DNA from: Hyparrhenia diplandra
Lineage: Eukaryota; Streptophyta; Magnoliopsida; Poales; Poaceae
Direction: 5' to 3'
Length of the DNA: 64,000 nucleotides
NCBI GenBank assembly: GCA_015847255.1
Contig: JADLZK010007782.1
Coordinates: 248,001 to 312,000 of the forward strand
Positions 34,306 through 46,519 of this stretch are shown one piece after another. The position numbers and the translations under genes are program-made. The notes beneath the pieces are model-generated. The model made no database searches. It was not told where the DNA came from and saw only the letters and a list, made by a program, of their open reading frames with translations. Numbering within the stretch: the stretch's first letter is position 1; each line of letters starts with the position of its first letter.

Positions 34306-35265
34306 CCATGTACCGCCGTCGAGGGCGAAGGTGTAAGCCGCAAGCAAAGGTTAGGGGTGATCTGGATCATGGAGGCAATAGTGGGAGGCACCACCATGTC
34401 GAAGGCATTCTTGCACCCGATACCGCCGCGGCGACAAGCTTGCGAAGATCACGTGTTGTAACCGACAGATTGTTGCAGGACATGATGTTGTTTTTCTTGA
34501 CGTGCTTCTTGAAGCCAGCGGAGCAGCCGGAGCGTGAGGAGAGGGCCGCTGGCTGCACGGGCTGTGGTCATGTAAGCGAACTCGCCGCGCCCGCGCGTGA
34601 TCCTGGAGCTAGAGTGTCGAGCAACCACGTTGGTGCCCGACTTCTTGTCGCGCGTCCCACGCCCGCGATGAGGGCAGCGGAGCGCACACGCACGCGACGG
34701 CGGTAGTAGGTGATGACCGGCTTCTGCGGTGGTGCCGGAGCAGTCCGAGGGCATTCAAGGTCCGTGTCCTCCGGAGCCGGAGCATGCACCGGTGGAGGTA
34801 GCGCAGCGGCCGCCAGAGGGGAGCCAGGAGCCGTCTCTTGAGATTGGTCCCGGCCGAGGACGGCGCCGGAAAACCATGAGGTGCGCCGGGACACAGCAAG
34901 GCCGGCGTCGGCCGGCGGACAAGCGCCGCAGCGGCGAGCCTGGCGACCTACAGCGTAACGAGAGACCGACATACCCCGAGGACCCAGAGGGTCGTGAGCC
35001 GTTGTTGATAGCATGAGGTCGGGGACGCCGCCGCCGAGGCGAACGACCCGTCGCTCGGTCCCATGGTCGGCCCCGCAGACGCGTGGCGGCGGGGACCAAA
35101 GAACGGCGCGAGGTTGCCGTTCCCATCCACCTGATAGTTGCATGGCTAGACGCGGATCGGCGGAGTAACCTTGGCCACGGCCCCGCACCGCCCGTAACCC
35201 TTCTTAGGCGAGATGCGGATCTTGCGAGGGATCTAGAGCCGTTCGCCGACTCCGAGCGGGGAGGT
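34306..35265 (-). pseudogene. CCHC zinc-knuckle family gene, 3' part (split by retrotransposons)
   Basis: GC-rich minus-strand coding DNA continues the gene that breaks off at 52768. It opens with decayed text corresponding to a regular linker. It then holds the diagnostic segment DGNGNLAPFFGPRRHASAG (about 35128-35075) and an Arg/Ala-rich low-complexity part. Near 34540-34400 there is a C-terminal block, FKKHVKKNNIMSCNNLS, then VTTRDLRKLVAAAVSGARM. From memory, these blocks recur in a large grass-specific family of CCHC-type domain proteins of unknown role. Stops and frameshifts make it a pseudogene. The gene's end meets a decayed LTR at 34305. The first bases (35261-35265, GAGGT on plus) are the duplicated target of the retrotransposon insertion. 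Confidence 0.6.
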
Positions 35266-36932
35266 TGTTGACATTTCTTAGCGCAATCAAAGGAAACAGG
35301 TATAAAACCCATCCCCAATAGGCGCTAGAAATGCGCCGACATTCCCAGTAAAACCACCATGTCGGTGATCCGAACGGAATTATCAACGGGATAGATCTTG
35401 CCATCTTAGATATTTCATCCGCAAGCGCACGGATCTATCATTGTAGCATTTCACCCGAAAGTATTCAGGGTATCGTTATTTATATTTTCCCAAAGGAAGG
35501 CATGTGATTATTAGCATGGCATCCGAATAGAGGAACATGTGTTTGCTTAGACCAAATTGTTCATAACGAGGGGGTAAGCAATAACGGTTTATGGATAGTG
35601 TGACACACACTTAAGAATCCACCGGCAAAAGGATAAAGAAAATAGATAAAGAATAAATGAATAACCTAATGGAGTAATTCTAATGTATCTAATCATGGCC
35701 ATACAAATGAATAGTTAGGATCATATGCAAACTGATCTAGGCATGGTTAGGTCTAGGATACCGGGGAGACCCCATCTGGAAGTCTGCTTCCTACCGAGGC
35801 ATTTACGAACTCCTACAGCACATACGAACGTGGGGAGATTTCAAGGGACGGTCAAGGCTTGTCACGACCCAGCCGCCTACCCCCTCAACCATGGCATGCT
35901 CTCATATTCGCGGTGTCGTAATACCGGGCACCATGCCCGCGATATCGAGCACTACTCTTCCCCCCCGGGATCCCCACTCGTCGAATGGACGGACTAGAAC
36001 AAGAGCAAACCCGAAGGAACAACGAACCGATATCCCACCCTCGATCAAGTTAGGCATATGATGATCGATGATGAACCGAGATGAACATGTCAATATTATG
36101 ATATGTAAACTATATGCTAGTTCATATACCAACACAAGAACATGATCAAGACTATACTCTAGTTCATAAGTTAGGTCAAGAACATAGATATAAGACTTGC
36201 AAATAGAAGAATGCTCCATAGAGAAGATATATTACCAAGGCACTTTCTTCTAGGAGACAAGCCCTCCTTGTAGCTCTTCTACTCCAAGTGCTAACCAAGA
36301 ACTAAGAAGAAGAAGAAAGAAGTAGAAGAAAGAGAGAGGTAGAGGTGGTAGAGAGAGGAAGATTGCCGGGTTTTTGGACTCCAAGTGGTGTGTGTTGAGA
36401 GAGGGAGAGAGGGGGACTACTTATACACTTGGAGGAGGGGCCTAAGTGCTAATTTACACCAAAACCGACACAGTAAACCTTCCTAATCGAGCAAAACCGA
36501 CCATCCCACGTCGGTAATCCCCATTTGGCGGGTGCACGAACCGCCTCCCCGAGGCTAGGCGAAACCGCCTCGAGGGTGCGCCGCACCAGGGTGTGTGCTT
36601 GTAGCGCCCCCCCTGGCTCGGCCTGGCCCGGGTCTCGGTGGGGTGTCTTCCTTCATCTTGAAAAGTTGTGGGGCGGGCTTGGCTCGGCCCAGTTTTGAAG
36701 TTTTGGGTCGATTTGCTCCTGGGCTTGTATTTTGCAAGAATGCGCTTCCCGGATGGCGTATTTTTGGTCGGGCTTTTCCACTTGCTTTTTATTATAAATC
36801 AGTAAAATAAAATACTAGACACTACAAGTGGAATTTATTAGTGATAAATGTATATGAGTATAAAAGGTATAGTTTTACTCCCTTTATGGTAGTAAGTTGA
36901 CGGGAAAAATATGTCATTGGTGACCGTCAACA
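35266..36932 (-). mobile_element. 3' LTR of element 1
   Basis: On the minus strand it starts TGTTGACGGTCACCAATGAC and ends GCTAAGAAATGTCAACA (1667 bp). The reverse complement of the PPT, AACTCCCCTAAGCTTACCC, adjoins it at 36933. A TATA-like TGTATAAGTA lies at about 36419-36428. The shared LTR-end block is at about 35416-35460. Confidence 0.85.
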
Positions 36933-37950
36933 AACTCCCCTAAGCTTACCCTTTGGCGTCCTCGAGCAAAAGAGATAAATACTTGGTTGTTGATCGGGGA
37001 ATTGCTACTATGCCGATTACGTTTTACAAGTGTCGGGGTTATAATAAGATGTTCTACTAGAGTTTGAATAAAATGGCACATCTTTTTCCCACCCTTTATT
37101 ACCTTTCATCGTAGTGGGGCTTTCTAGCTTTTCTCAAAGTCTTGGGCGGTTGCGGATAGAACGGTTATAACGTAAAAACACTTATCATTCATCCTTTTGA
37201 TCAACTTTTTATCAGGGATTTATTTAGTTAGATAATATTTATTATTCCGAGAAAGTATGGGCTTTATTGCTATATATATATATTTTTTTTTTGGAGAGGT
37301 GGGCTCTACTCGCCCTAGACTTTTGTCTTTTATTTCCTCTCTTTTTTTTTTTTTAGAGATGTGGGCTCTACTCGCCCTCGGACACTTGTCCGTTTTTCAT
37401 CTCATTTTTTTTTTTAGCATAGCCCATATCATTTCTCTTTTCTTTCAAAGTAGATTCCCCGGATGTCAAGTTTCTCTTTTTGGACGAAATCATAGCAAAT
37501 CCATTTGTACCATATCATACTTGGCGACAACTTAGACTAGATAGAGCCTATGCAACCCACATGAATCGGGTTTTTTTTTAGGATGAGTTTTTAGACTTAG
37601 CCACTAAACCCAAACTTTAGAGAAATTCGAATTATAAACTTCGGCACAGTGAAACATAAGACGAGCAACTATTCATCATTTCAACAAGGGACTAAGACTA
37701 AACATTTTTATAGCTCATATATATAAGCATTAAGGCATAAAAGAAGAGCTACTTATTCTATTTTTTTTTTTTTTTAGTATTAGTTATCTTTTTTTTTTTT
37801 CAATGCAAGATTGCTGAAATTTAAACATGCTAAAATAAAATTTGATGGAAGTAAATATGCAATGCAATGATATACTGCGGGGGGTCCTCCCCAAGCTATC
37901 TGGAGGCCTCTTGATCGGGATCGAAGCCTTGGTACCTCAGAATGCTTCCT
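36933..37950 (-). mobile_element. PPT and 3' untranslated region of element 1
   Basis: PPT reverse complement at 36933-36955, poly-T runs, and two pre-PPT modules (37293-37328 and 37356-37391). No gene is seen. Confidence 0.7.
37293..37391 (-). repeat. Paired pre-PPT modules (element 1)
   Basis: On the minus strand, a module opening GGACAAGTGTCCGAGGGCGA, with GAGTAGAGCCCACATCTC, is followed by a second with GGGCGAGTAGAGCCCACCTC. Same order as in the non-autonomous element at 13055-13150. Confidence 0.8.
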
Positions 37951-37959
37951 CGCATGCGT

Positions 37960-39492
37960 TGCGGTAGCCATGTTGGACTCAATTGGGTCCACCTCTGGCT
38001 GGCTCTCTTTGCTCCCAGTTCTGCTTTGCCAGCATGCTGGGTGTTTTGCACATGGGCATTGGCGTGTGCTCAATGTTCCTGGTGCGGACGTCTAGGTCTT
38101 TGCATTTGGATGCCGATAGCCTCCACCCCTTGTGGTGGCTGCTGTCTTTACTGCTTGGCGGAGGCATATCGTCGGAGCTGTCGTCAAAGTCAAATCTGTT
38201 GACCCCTACATCTTTGTTGTATCTCCTTGAGGGCCACTCTAGTTGTACCGTGTATGCGGCGGTGGCTCCCACCTAGGATCATGCAGGGTATTACCCCAGG
38301 GTCCCCATAGGATGAGGCCATCTTTGCACTGGAACATCGGTGCAGGCTGTGGGCGTGGCGTGAAGTAGGGCCCATGGGAGGAGGATCCGACCTCCGGTCT
38401 CCCGATTACTGCGTGAGGTACTGATAGGGGTATCTTTCCTACGCAAGCTATCGCCAGCCTCGAGCTCAAATATTAGTACACGGCTTTTATACAACTGTAA
38501 GTCCGAGTTAGGTAACCGAACTATAGTTGCATAGCCGGGGAAAAGATGACCAAGCTCGCCAGATGGTAAAATCTTAATTAAATGCCCCTGCACAAGCTGC
38601 GCAATAGTCCAAAACTCCCTGGGTGTAGAAATGTACTCTATCTGCTAATCATCCAAAGCTCCAATCGCAGAAGCGAGGCGTATGATAAGAGATGTGCGGT
38701 GACGGGAACAACAACTTTTGTGATAATATGTAAAAAGTTCCCGCACATCTCTACCACTTTGGAGCTACTTTTTCCTTGTGGACAACGGCATAGAGTAATT
38801 TTAATTCAATTTCATTCACCCATCTAACCCCGTGTCTAGGAAACAAAGTCGAGATCCAGTGATGGATAAATCTAAGTGATGGGTCTTTGGATGCGTGAGT
38901 GGCGAGGTTTGAAAGTACCGGCCTCATGAGCACCGGATATCTCCTCCCAGAAGTGATTCCTAACAAAGCCGGGAAGAGCAGCATCTATGTCTAATGCACA
39001 TCTATAACTGAAACCCCAGTGACGAGCTAGGTCCGCCCATGTAACATGATAAGGTTTACCAAAGAGGCGGAAAGAAATCCCTAGCCGGTCCTCTACTAGT
39101 GTGCATAAGAACTGGATTGTCGAGGCGAGAACCTTCCTCCTCGAGAGGGGGAATATCCCGCCACCCGACCGCTCTCAAAGGATAGGGAATTCATCGTCCA
39201 TGTTTGTTTGTTCGAGGAGCTCGGAGTCGATTCGGGCGTGTCTTTGAAAACACACGGTCCTTGAGTAGGAGATATGCTTGCATCTCCCGATCTCCACGGA
39301 TGTCGAGGTGCGGCCGCGTCGGCTTCGTCGATAGTCGGGGAGCTTGAGCTTCTTCCTCCCCGACGGGTGCGGCGTCTTCTTGCATGGGGAGCCTTCGAGG
39401 TCGCCGGTTGAGGGGCGGAGCTTGTGCTTGTATGCCGTGAGCTTTGCCTTGACGACCATCTCAACTCGCCGAAGATCTTCCCCTTTCTTCAT
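37960..39492 (-). pseudogene. Athila ORF1-like gene of element 1
   Basis: From the ATG at 39492 a basic stretch (MKKGEDLRRVEMVVKAKL) leads to a conserved body. Its pieces include ISFRLFG, a TWADLARH-like piece near 39040-39010, and a HEAGTFKP then IRHPS-like piece. The next is GVRWVNEIELKLLYAVVHKE (about 38835-38770). The C-terminal part near 38230-38000 is acidic then polar, with NRFDFDDSSDDMPPP. This fits the ATHILA ORF-1 family (PF03078), which lies in the env-like position of Athila elements. Its role is unknown. It sits after the AT-rich spacer with its own TATA-led leader. Several indels interrupt the frame. The copy in element 2 is at 46520-48000. Confidence 0.6.
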
Positions 39493-39683
39493 GGCTCTTG
39501 TAAAAACGATTTAGCGAGACCTCGGGTGTGCAAGGGTTAGTTGAAAGTATGAACTTTCACACCGCGATCTTGCTTTCGGCACAAAGTTTTTGGTGGAGAA
39601 AATGTAGTGTAGAGCAAGTGGGAGAGAGTGTGAGAGTGAGAAAGAGTGAAAATGAGAGGTGTGTGCTCTCACACGGTGCTCGG

Positions 39684-39693
39684 GCTATTTATA
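39684..39693 (-). promoter_or_regulatory. TATA box ahead of the ORF1-like gene (element 1)
   Basis: CTATAAATAG on the minus strand, about 190 bases upstream of the ORF1-like ATG at 39492. It is followed by a CT-rich leader (CTCTCATTTTCACTCTTTCT and similar). The same arrangement is kept in element 2 at 48191-48200. Confidence 0.5.
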
Positions 39694-39904
39694 GCCGAAG
39701 CCAACGGCCGAGGGCCGCTCCACACAACGGCTCCGTTGGTGAGGCGGGGCCCACGCGGACCCGGCAGGGTGCGGCCGCACCATGGTGCGCCGCGCACAAC
39801 CCGCCTCCTCGAGGCCGTCGGCTTTTGTCGGGCGTGCACAACGGTCACGAAAAGTTTGTGACCGGTTGTTGGCTCGCTACCGGTTTGGCCGTTTTCTCTC
39901 CTTC

Positions 39905-40200
39905 TTGATTTTCTCCAAAAATTTCAAAAAATAAATTTATTTTTGAATAGAAAAATTATTTTAAAAGTATTTTTGTATATACTATTTATGTAGGAAACAT
40001 TTTTCTTTATTTTTCATGAAAGAATTTATTTTATTTTATAAAGACTTTTTATTTTAGTTTTTGAAAATATTTATTTATAGATTTTATGTAATGAGTATTT
40101 TTAAATAAAAATATTTTATAAAACACATTTTTTTTTTTCTTTTTTAAATATACCCCATTTTTTTTTTTTTTTAATATACCCCATTTTTTTTTTTTAGGGC
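39905..40200 (-). other. AT-rich spacer of element 1
   Basis: Extremely AT-rich, with long T-runs and repeats of an ATATACCCCATTTTT unit. It separates the protease region from the ORF1-like unit, exactly where RT, RNase H and integrase would lie in an autonomous element. Confidence 0.7.
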
Positions 40201-41000
40201 GGGGTTATTTATAGTCGGCCTTTTTGACTCTCCCTGCTCACTAGCGGGAAGCACCTTGGCCAGGGGGTCTCGAAGTCGATCCTTCAACACTCCACACCGG
40301 TTTTGATGATGATGATATCCGGTGCGTTGTTGTTTGTACCGATGAATGGGCACTTTACCGTCTTACTCTCGGCGTGGAAGACTATGAAGCCTTTCGCCAT
40401 GCAGATATCAGCTTTGGTCGTATAGAGAAACAGATCTTCCGGGAGGAGAGACGATCCTCCGATGGGCCCATATCCGGGATCACAAAATCTCGCGGGGATG
40501 TACTCCGTCACGTATTTTGACTAGCACGTCTTGAGTATTCCCTCTGGCGGCCGCCTTGTTGATTGATCCGCCATTTGGAGGACGAAGTTGGCGGGGAGTG
40601 AGTGTTCCTCCATGGATTCATTTGAAAGTGGCCTTGGACATCACATTGATATCGGCCCCTAGGTCACGAGAACGCGTTGACGAAGGTATGGGGGCCAATG
40701 TAGCGGTGATAAGTGGACGTCTAGGGTCACCCTTCTTGGCAATGAATGGCGAGTTCACAGGGATCTTCTTAAGCTCATTGGGTTGACCGAGCCTCGAGAG
40801 ATATCATGTTAAGCCCGACTCGTCGCGGGACCTCAGGTTGCCCTGGGATCCTACCCGAGTCGATTAACCGGCACTTGGGCTACAATCGGGCCGCTTGTGT
40901 TTCTATCATCTTATTGAAGCCGAGTTGGTTCTTCACGGTGATGTCAACCCTTCGAGTTTATTATTTACTCCTTCAAGGATCTTGTCTTGATGGCTCATCT
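40201..41000 (-). pseudogene. pro: Athila protease region of element 1
   Basis: Minus-strand blocks include a GADINVMSKATF-type segment (about 40680-40645, from the aspartic-protease area; the D-S-G is degenerate), then GGSINKAA, VHPRRF/YIPARF and GPIGGSSLLPEDLFLYTTKA. KGFIVFHAESKTVKCPFIG (about 40415-40345) ends it. In Athila gag-pol this forms the retropepsin that matures Gag. Sequence then runs into the AT-rich spacer, with no RT following. Frameshifts are present. Confidence 0.55.
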
Positions 41001-42175
41001 TTTTGGTGAGATTTTTTCGTTAATCTTTGCTTGGCCCAGCATGTGTCCTTCAATGATGGTGACCGTAGTTGTAGTTGGAGTTGTACCCTTGGTTGCCTTG
41101 GAATGGCGGCCTGGATCGGGTTGTTCCACCTTTGCCGAGGTTGGCGATACCCATTGCCGTTGTTGATGAAGGCAGCTTCTTCACGGGTCTCGGGCGCTTA
41201 TCCCCCGAGTGTCAACTCCACCACATGTCTCACAGGTCATGTGAGCATCACGGGCGTAAACCGGGCGCCGCCTTTGGATAGTTGAGTCTCTGCTGCGCGC
41301 TCCTCCGCCTTCTTCGCCAGAAGATCCATTTTTGCGGTAAGCATATCCGCCTCCTTCACGGTATGCATGCCTTTTTGTGTTTTTGGCCGTGGGTTACGTC
41401 TTCTCCCAGCTACGATTTGCCACCATTTTATCAATCGGGGTTGTTGCCCGATCGATGGTGGCGATAGGAATGCGCCACGGAAATGGGCGTCGAGATGCCC
41501 CTTTGATATGGCGGTGAGACCATTGTAGAAGTTCTGGAGCACCGGCCAATTCTCCATCCCGTGGTGCGGGCATGCTAGAATGCATTCTTGCGGCCTCTCC
41601 CACGCCTCGGGGAATGGGTTCCATTGATGTCTGCGCGGAAATTGGCGATCCTCCCCTTAGGGCATTGGTTTTGCCCATGGGGAAGAACTTAGCTAGGAAC
41701 GCCGCGGAGCTCTTGGCCCACGTACTGACGACTTCCTTGTCCTTGTAGAACCACTGTTTCGCCTTCCCCACGAGGGAGAAAGGAAACAAGCGGAGCCTAA
41801 TAACGTCGGGCTCGACGTCCTTGATGACGATTGTGTCGCATAGCTCAAGGAAGTGTTGGAGATGAGCGTTGGCGTCCTCGCTAGGCGATCCATTGAATGG
41901 ACCGGCTGCACCATGGTGATCGGCCCAGTCGCTAGAGTTCAAAGTTTTTGTGCGCCACATTCACCACCGGCCCGATGGGCACGTTGGTGACGGCGGGAGT
42001 AGAGAAATCGCACGGCGATTTCGGGCCATGGCTTGAGATGCGGTTGGTGCGGGGATGTCGGTCTCGACCGCCGGGTTCCGGCCGAAGAAGAAGCGGCACG
42101 AGACCTGTTCTTCCTTAGGAGTGCCTGCGGATCGGAGATGAAGTTTTCCGGCAGCTTGGAAACTCGACGACATAC
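41001..42175 (-). pseudogene. gag: Athila gag of element 1
   Basis: A start-like ATG near 42173 precedes the main open frame at 41960-41394 (188 residues). It carries FNGSPSEDANAHLQHFLELC, then DTIVIKDVEPDVIRLRLFPF, SLVGKAKQWFYKDKEVVSTW and AAFLAKFFPMGKTNAL, the capsid-like retrotransposon gag domain. A shifted frame has ENWPVLQNFYNGLTAISKGH and KGMHTVKEADMLTAKMDLL. The zinc-knuckle area near 41200-41240 is degenerate. The gag lies right after the PBS. At least two frameshifts occur, but the core frame is long. Confidence 0.75.
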
Positions 42176-42306
42176 ACTATCCTGTTTTCATCCACAACAG
42201 GGGAGAAACCATAAAGATTAGCCTGTATGAGCAAATGGTAGCCACGCACATAGTTCATATTCATAGCCAACTATTTTATTATTATTATTTTTTTTTCACA
42301 ATGCCT

Positions 42307-42331
42307 TCCCCAAGAACGGCGCCGAAATGCT
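42307..42331 (-). other. Primer-binding site of element 1
   Basis: Read on the minus strand from the LTR edge: AGCATTT, then CGGCGCCGTTCTTGGGGA. This is the tRNA-Asp-type PBS and is identical in its core to that of the non-autonomous element at 9378-9395. Confidence 0.75.
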
Positions 42332-43707
42332 TGTTGACATTTCTTAGCGCAATCAAAGGAAACAGTATAAAACCCATCCCCAATAATGGCGCCAGAAATG
42401 CGCCCGTGACATTCGAAAGTGAAATCACCATGTCGGGTGATCCGAACGGAATTATCAACGGGATAGATCTTGCCATCTTAGATATTTCATCCGCAAGCGC
42501 ACGGATCTATCATTGTAGCATTTCACCCGAAAAGTATTCGAGGTATCGTTATTTATATTTTCCCAAAGGAAGGCATGTGATTATTAGCATGGCATCTGAA
42601 TAGAGGAACATGTGTTTGCTTAGACCAAATTGTTCATAACAGGGGTAAGCAATAATGGTTTATGGATAGTGTGACACACACTTAAGAATCCACCAGCAAA
42701 AGGATAAAGAAAATAGATAAAGAATAAATGAATAACCTAATGGAGTAATTCTAATGTATCTAGTCATGGCCATACAAATGAATAGTTAGGATCATATGCA
42801 AACTGATCTAGGCATGGTTAGGTCTAGGATACCGGGGAGACCCCATCTGGAAGTCTGCTTCCTACCGAGGCATTTACGAACTCCTACAGCACATACGAAC
42901 GTGGGGGATTTCAAGGGACGGTCAAGGCTTGTCCGCGATCCGGCCGCCTACCCCCTCAACCGTGGCATGCTCTCATATTCGCGGGGTGTCGTAATACCCG
43001 GGCACCATGCCCGCATATCGAAAGCACTACTCTTGTCCCCACTTTCGTCGAATGGACGGACTAGAACAAGAGCAAACCCGAAGGAACAACGAACCCGATA
43101 TCCCACCTCTAATCAAGTTAGGCATATGATGATTGATGATGAACCGAGATGAACATGTCAAGATTATGATATGTAAACTATATGCTAGTTCATATACCAA
43201 CACAAGAACATGATCAAGACTATACTCTAGTTCATAAGTTAGGCCAAAAACATAGATATAAGACTTGCAAATAGAAGAATGCTCCATAGAGAAGATATAT
43301 TACCAAGGCACTTTCTTCTAGGAGACAAGCCCTCCTTGTAGCTCTTCTACTCCAAGTGCTAACCAAGAACTAAGAAGAAGAAGAAAGAAGAAGTAGAAGA
43401 AGAGAGAGAGGTAGAGGTGGTAGAGAGAGGAAGATTGCTGGTTTGCTGGACTCCAAGTGGTGTGTGTTGAGAGAGAGAGAGAGGGGGACTACTTATACAC
43501 TTGGAGGAGGGGCCTAAGTGCTAATTTACACCAAAACCGACCTGGTAAACCTTCCTAATCAGAGCAAACCGACCATCCCACGTCGGTAATCCCCATTTGG
43601 CAGGTGCACGAACCGCCTCCCCGAGGCTGGGCCGAAACCGCCTCAGGGAGGGTGCGGCCGCACTGTGGTGCGCCGCACCCCCCCGGGCTCGTCCCTGCCC
43701 GGCCCTC
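42332..43707 (-). mobile_element. 5' LTR of element 1, larger part
   Basis: It matches the 3' LTR at 35266 from its PBS-proximal end. It breaks off at 43707 in CTGCCCGGCCCTC, where element 2 begins. The missing terminal 299 bases are at 52469-52767. CCCTC here and GTCTC at 52469-52473 are the (mutated) target duplication. Confidence 0.82.
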
Positions 43708-45399
43708 TGTTGACATTTCTTAGCGCAATCAAAGGAAAGCGGTATAAAACCCATCCCCAATAATAGCGTCGAATGTGTCGTCGACATTCCCAAGTAAAAA
43801 CCACCATGTCGGTGATCCGAAAGGGATTGTCAATGGGATAGATCTTGCCGTCTTAGATATTTCATCCGCAAGTGCACGGATCTATCATTGTAGCATTTCA
43901 CCCGGAAGTATTTGGGTATCGTTATTTATATTTTCCTAAAGGAAGGCATGTGATTAATAAGCTAGTATGGCATCCGAATAGAGGAACATATGTTTGCTTA
44001 GACCAATTTGTTCATAACAGGGGTAAGCAATAATGGTTTATGGATAGTGTGACACACACTTAAGAATCCACCAAGCAAAAGGATAAAGAAAATAGATAAA
44101 GAATAAATGAATAACCTAATGGAGTAATTCTAATGTATCTAGTCATGGCCATACAAATGAATAGCTAGGATCATATGCAAACTGATCTAGGCATGGTTAG
44201 GTCTAGGATAACAGGGTGACTCCCCGGATACCATACGGCCCGATGGGAAGCATTTACGAACTCCTACAAAGACATACGAACGTGGGGGATTTCAAGGGGA
44301 CGGTCAAGGCTTGTCACGACCAAGCCGCCTACCCCCTCAACCATGGCATGCACTCATATTCGCGGGTGTCGTAATACAGGGCACCATGCCCGCATATCGA
44401 TAGAAACACTACTCTTGTCCCCTAGGATCCCCACTTCGTCGAATGGACGGACTAGAACAAGAGCAAACCCGAAGGAACAACGAACCGATATCCCACCTCT
44501 AATCAAGTTAGGCATATGATGATCGATGATGAACTGAGATGAACATGTCAAGTTTATGATATGTAAACTATATGCTAGTTCATATACCAACACAAGAACA
44601 TGAACAAGACTATACTCTAGTTCATAAGTTAGGCCAAGAACATAGATATAAGACTTGCAAATAGAAGAATGCTCCATTGAGAAGATATATTACCAAGGCA
44701 CTTTCTTCTAGGAGACAAGCCCTCCTTGTAGCTCTTCTATTCCAAGTGCTAACCAAGAACTAAGAAGAAGAAGAAAGAAGAAGTAGAAGAAGAGAGAGAG
44801 GTAGAGGTGGTAGAGAGAGGAAGATTCTTTGGTTTCTTTGGACTCCAAGTGGTGTGTGTTGAGAGAGGGAGAGAGGGGACTACTTATACACTTGGAGTTG
44901 GGGCCTAAGTGCTAATTTACACCAAAAACCGACAGGGGTAAACCTTCCTAATCGAACAAACCGACCATCCCATGGCGGTAGCCCCATTTGGCAGGTGCAT
45001 GAACCGCCTCCCCGAGGTTGGGCGAAACCGCCTCGGGGGAGGGTGCGGCCGCACCAGGGGTGGTGTAGCGCACCCTCCCCTGGGCTCGGCCTGGCAGGTC
45101 TCGGTGGGGTGTCGATCCTTCGTCTTGAAAAGTTGTGGGGCTGGGCTTGGCTCGCCCAATTTTGATGTTTTGGGTCGATTTGCTCCCGGGCTTGTGTTTT
45201 GCAATAATGCGCTTCCCCGGATGGCGTACTTTGGTCGATTTTCCACTTGCTTTTATTATAAATCTGCAAAGTAAAATAATAGACACTATAAGTGGAATTT
45301 TTATTAGTGATAAATGTATATGAGTATAAAAAGGTATAGTTTTACTCCCTTTATGGTAGTAAGTTGACGGGAAAAATATGTCGTTGGTGACCGTCAACA
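43708..45399 (-). mobile_element. 3' LTR of element 2
   Basis: 1692 bp. On the minus strand it starts TGTTGACGGTCACCAACGAC and ends AAATGTCAACA. The PPT lies on the adjacent side (45400-45420, AACTCCCCAAGCTTACCC on plus). Confidence 0.87.
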
Positions 45400-46500
45400 A
45401 ACTCCCCAAGCTTACCCTTTCTTGCGCGTCCTCGAGCAAAAAAAGAGATAAGTACTTGGTTGTTGATCGGGGAGTTGCTACTATGCCGATTACATTTCAC
45501 AAATGTCGGGGTTATAATAAGATTTTCTACTAGAGTTTGAATAAAATGGCACATCTTTTTTTCCCACCCTTTATTACCTTTCATCGTAGCGGGGCTTTCT
45601 AGCTTTTCTCAAAGTCTTGGGCGGTTGCCGAGATAGAACGGTTCTAACGAGAGATGCTTATCATTCATCCTTTTTGATCAACTTTTTATCGGGATTTATT
45701 TATAATATTTATTTTTCGAGAAAGCATGGGCTTTATTGCTATATATATATATATTTTTTTTTTTTTGAGAGGTGGGCTCTACTCGCCCTAGACTTTTGTC
45801 TTTTATTTCCTCTCTTTCTCTTTATTTTAGAGATGTGGGCTCTACTAAGCCCTCGGACACTTGTCCATTTTTCATCTCATTTTTTTTTTTTTTTTTTTTT
45901 TAGCATAGCCCATATCATTTCTCTTTTCTTTCAAAGTAGATTCCGGATGTCAAGTTTCTCTTTTGGACGAAATCATAGCAAATCCATTTATACTATATCA
46001 TACTTGGCAAAAACTTAGACTAGATAGAGCCTATGCAACCCACATGAATCAGGTTTTTCAGGATGAGTTTTTAGACTTAGCCGCTAAACCCAAACTTTAG
46101 AGAAATTGAATTATAAACTAGGCACATGCAAAACATAAGACAGAGCAACTATTCATCATTTCAACAAGGGACTAAGACTAAACATTTTTATAGCTCATAT
46201 ATATAAACATTAAGGCACATAGAAGAGCTACTTATTCTATTTTTGATTTTTTTTTTTTAGTTTTAGTTATTTTTTTTTTTTTTTTTTTTATGCAAGATTA
46301 CTGAAATTTAAACATGCTAAAATAAAATAAAATTTGATGGAAGTAAATATGCAATGCAATGATACCTGCGGGGGTCCTCCCCAAGCTATCACGGAGGCCT
46401 ACTTGTCGAGATCGAAGCCTTGGTACCTCGAGAATGCTTCCTCGGCGTGCGTTGCAAGTAGCCATGTTGGACTCCAATTGGGTCCATCTCTGCCGACTCT
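45400..46500 (-). mobile_element. PPT and 3' untranslated region of element 2
   Basis: PPT, T-runs and the paired pre-PPT modules at 45767-45800 and 45830-45866. No gene is seen. Confidence 0.7.
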
Positions 46501-46519
46501 GCTTTGCTCCCAGTTCTGC

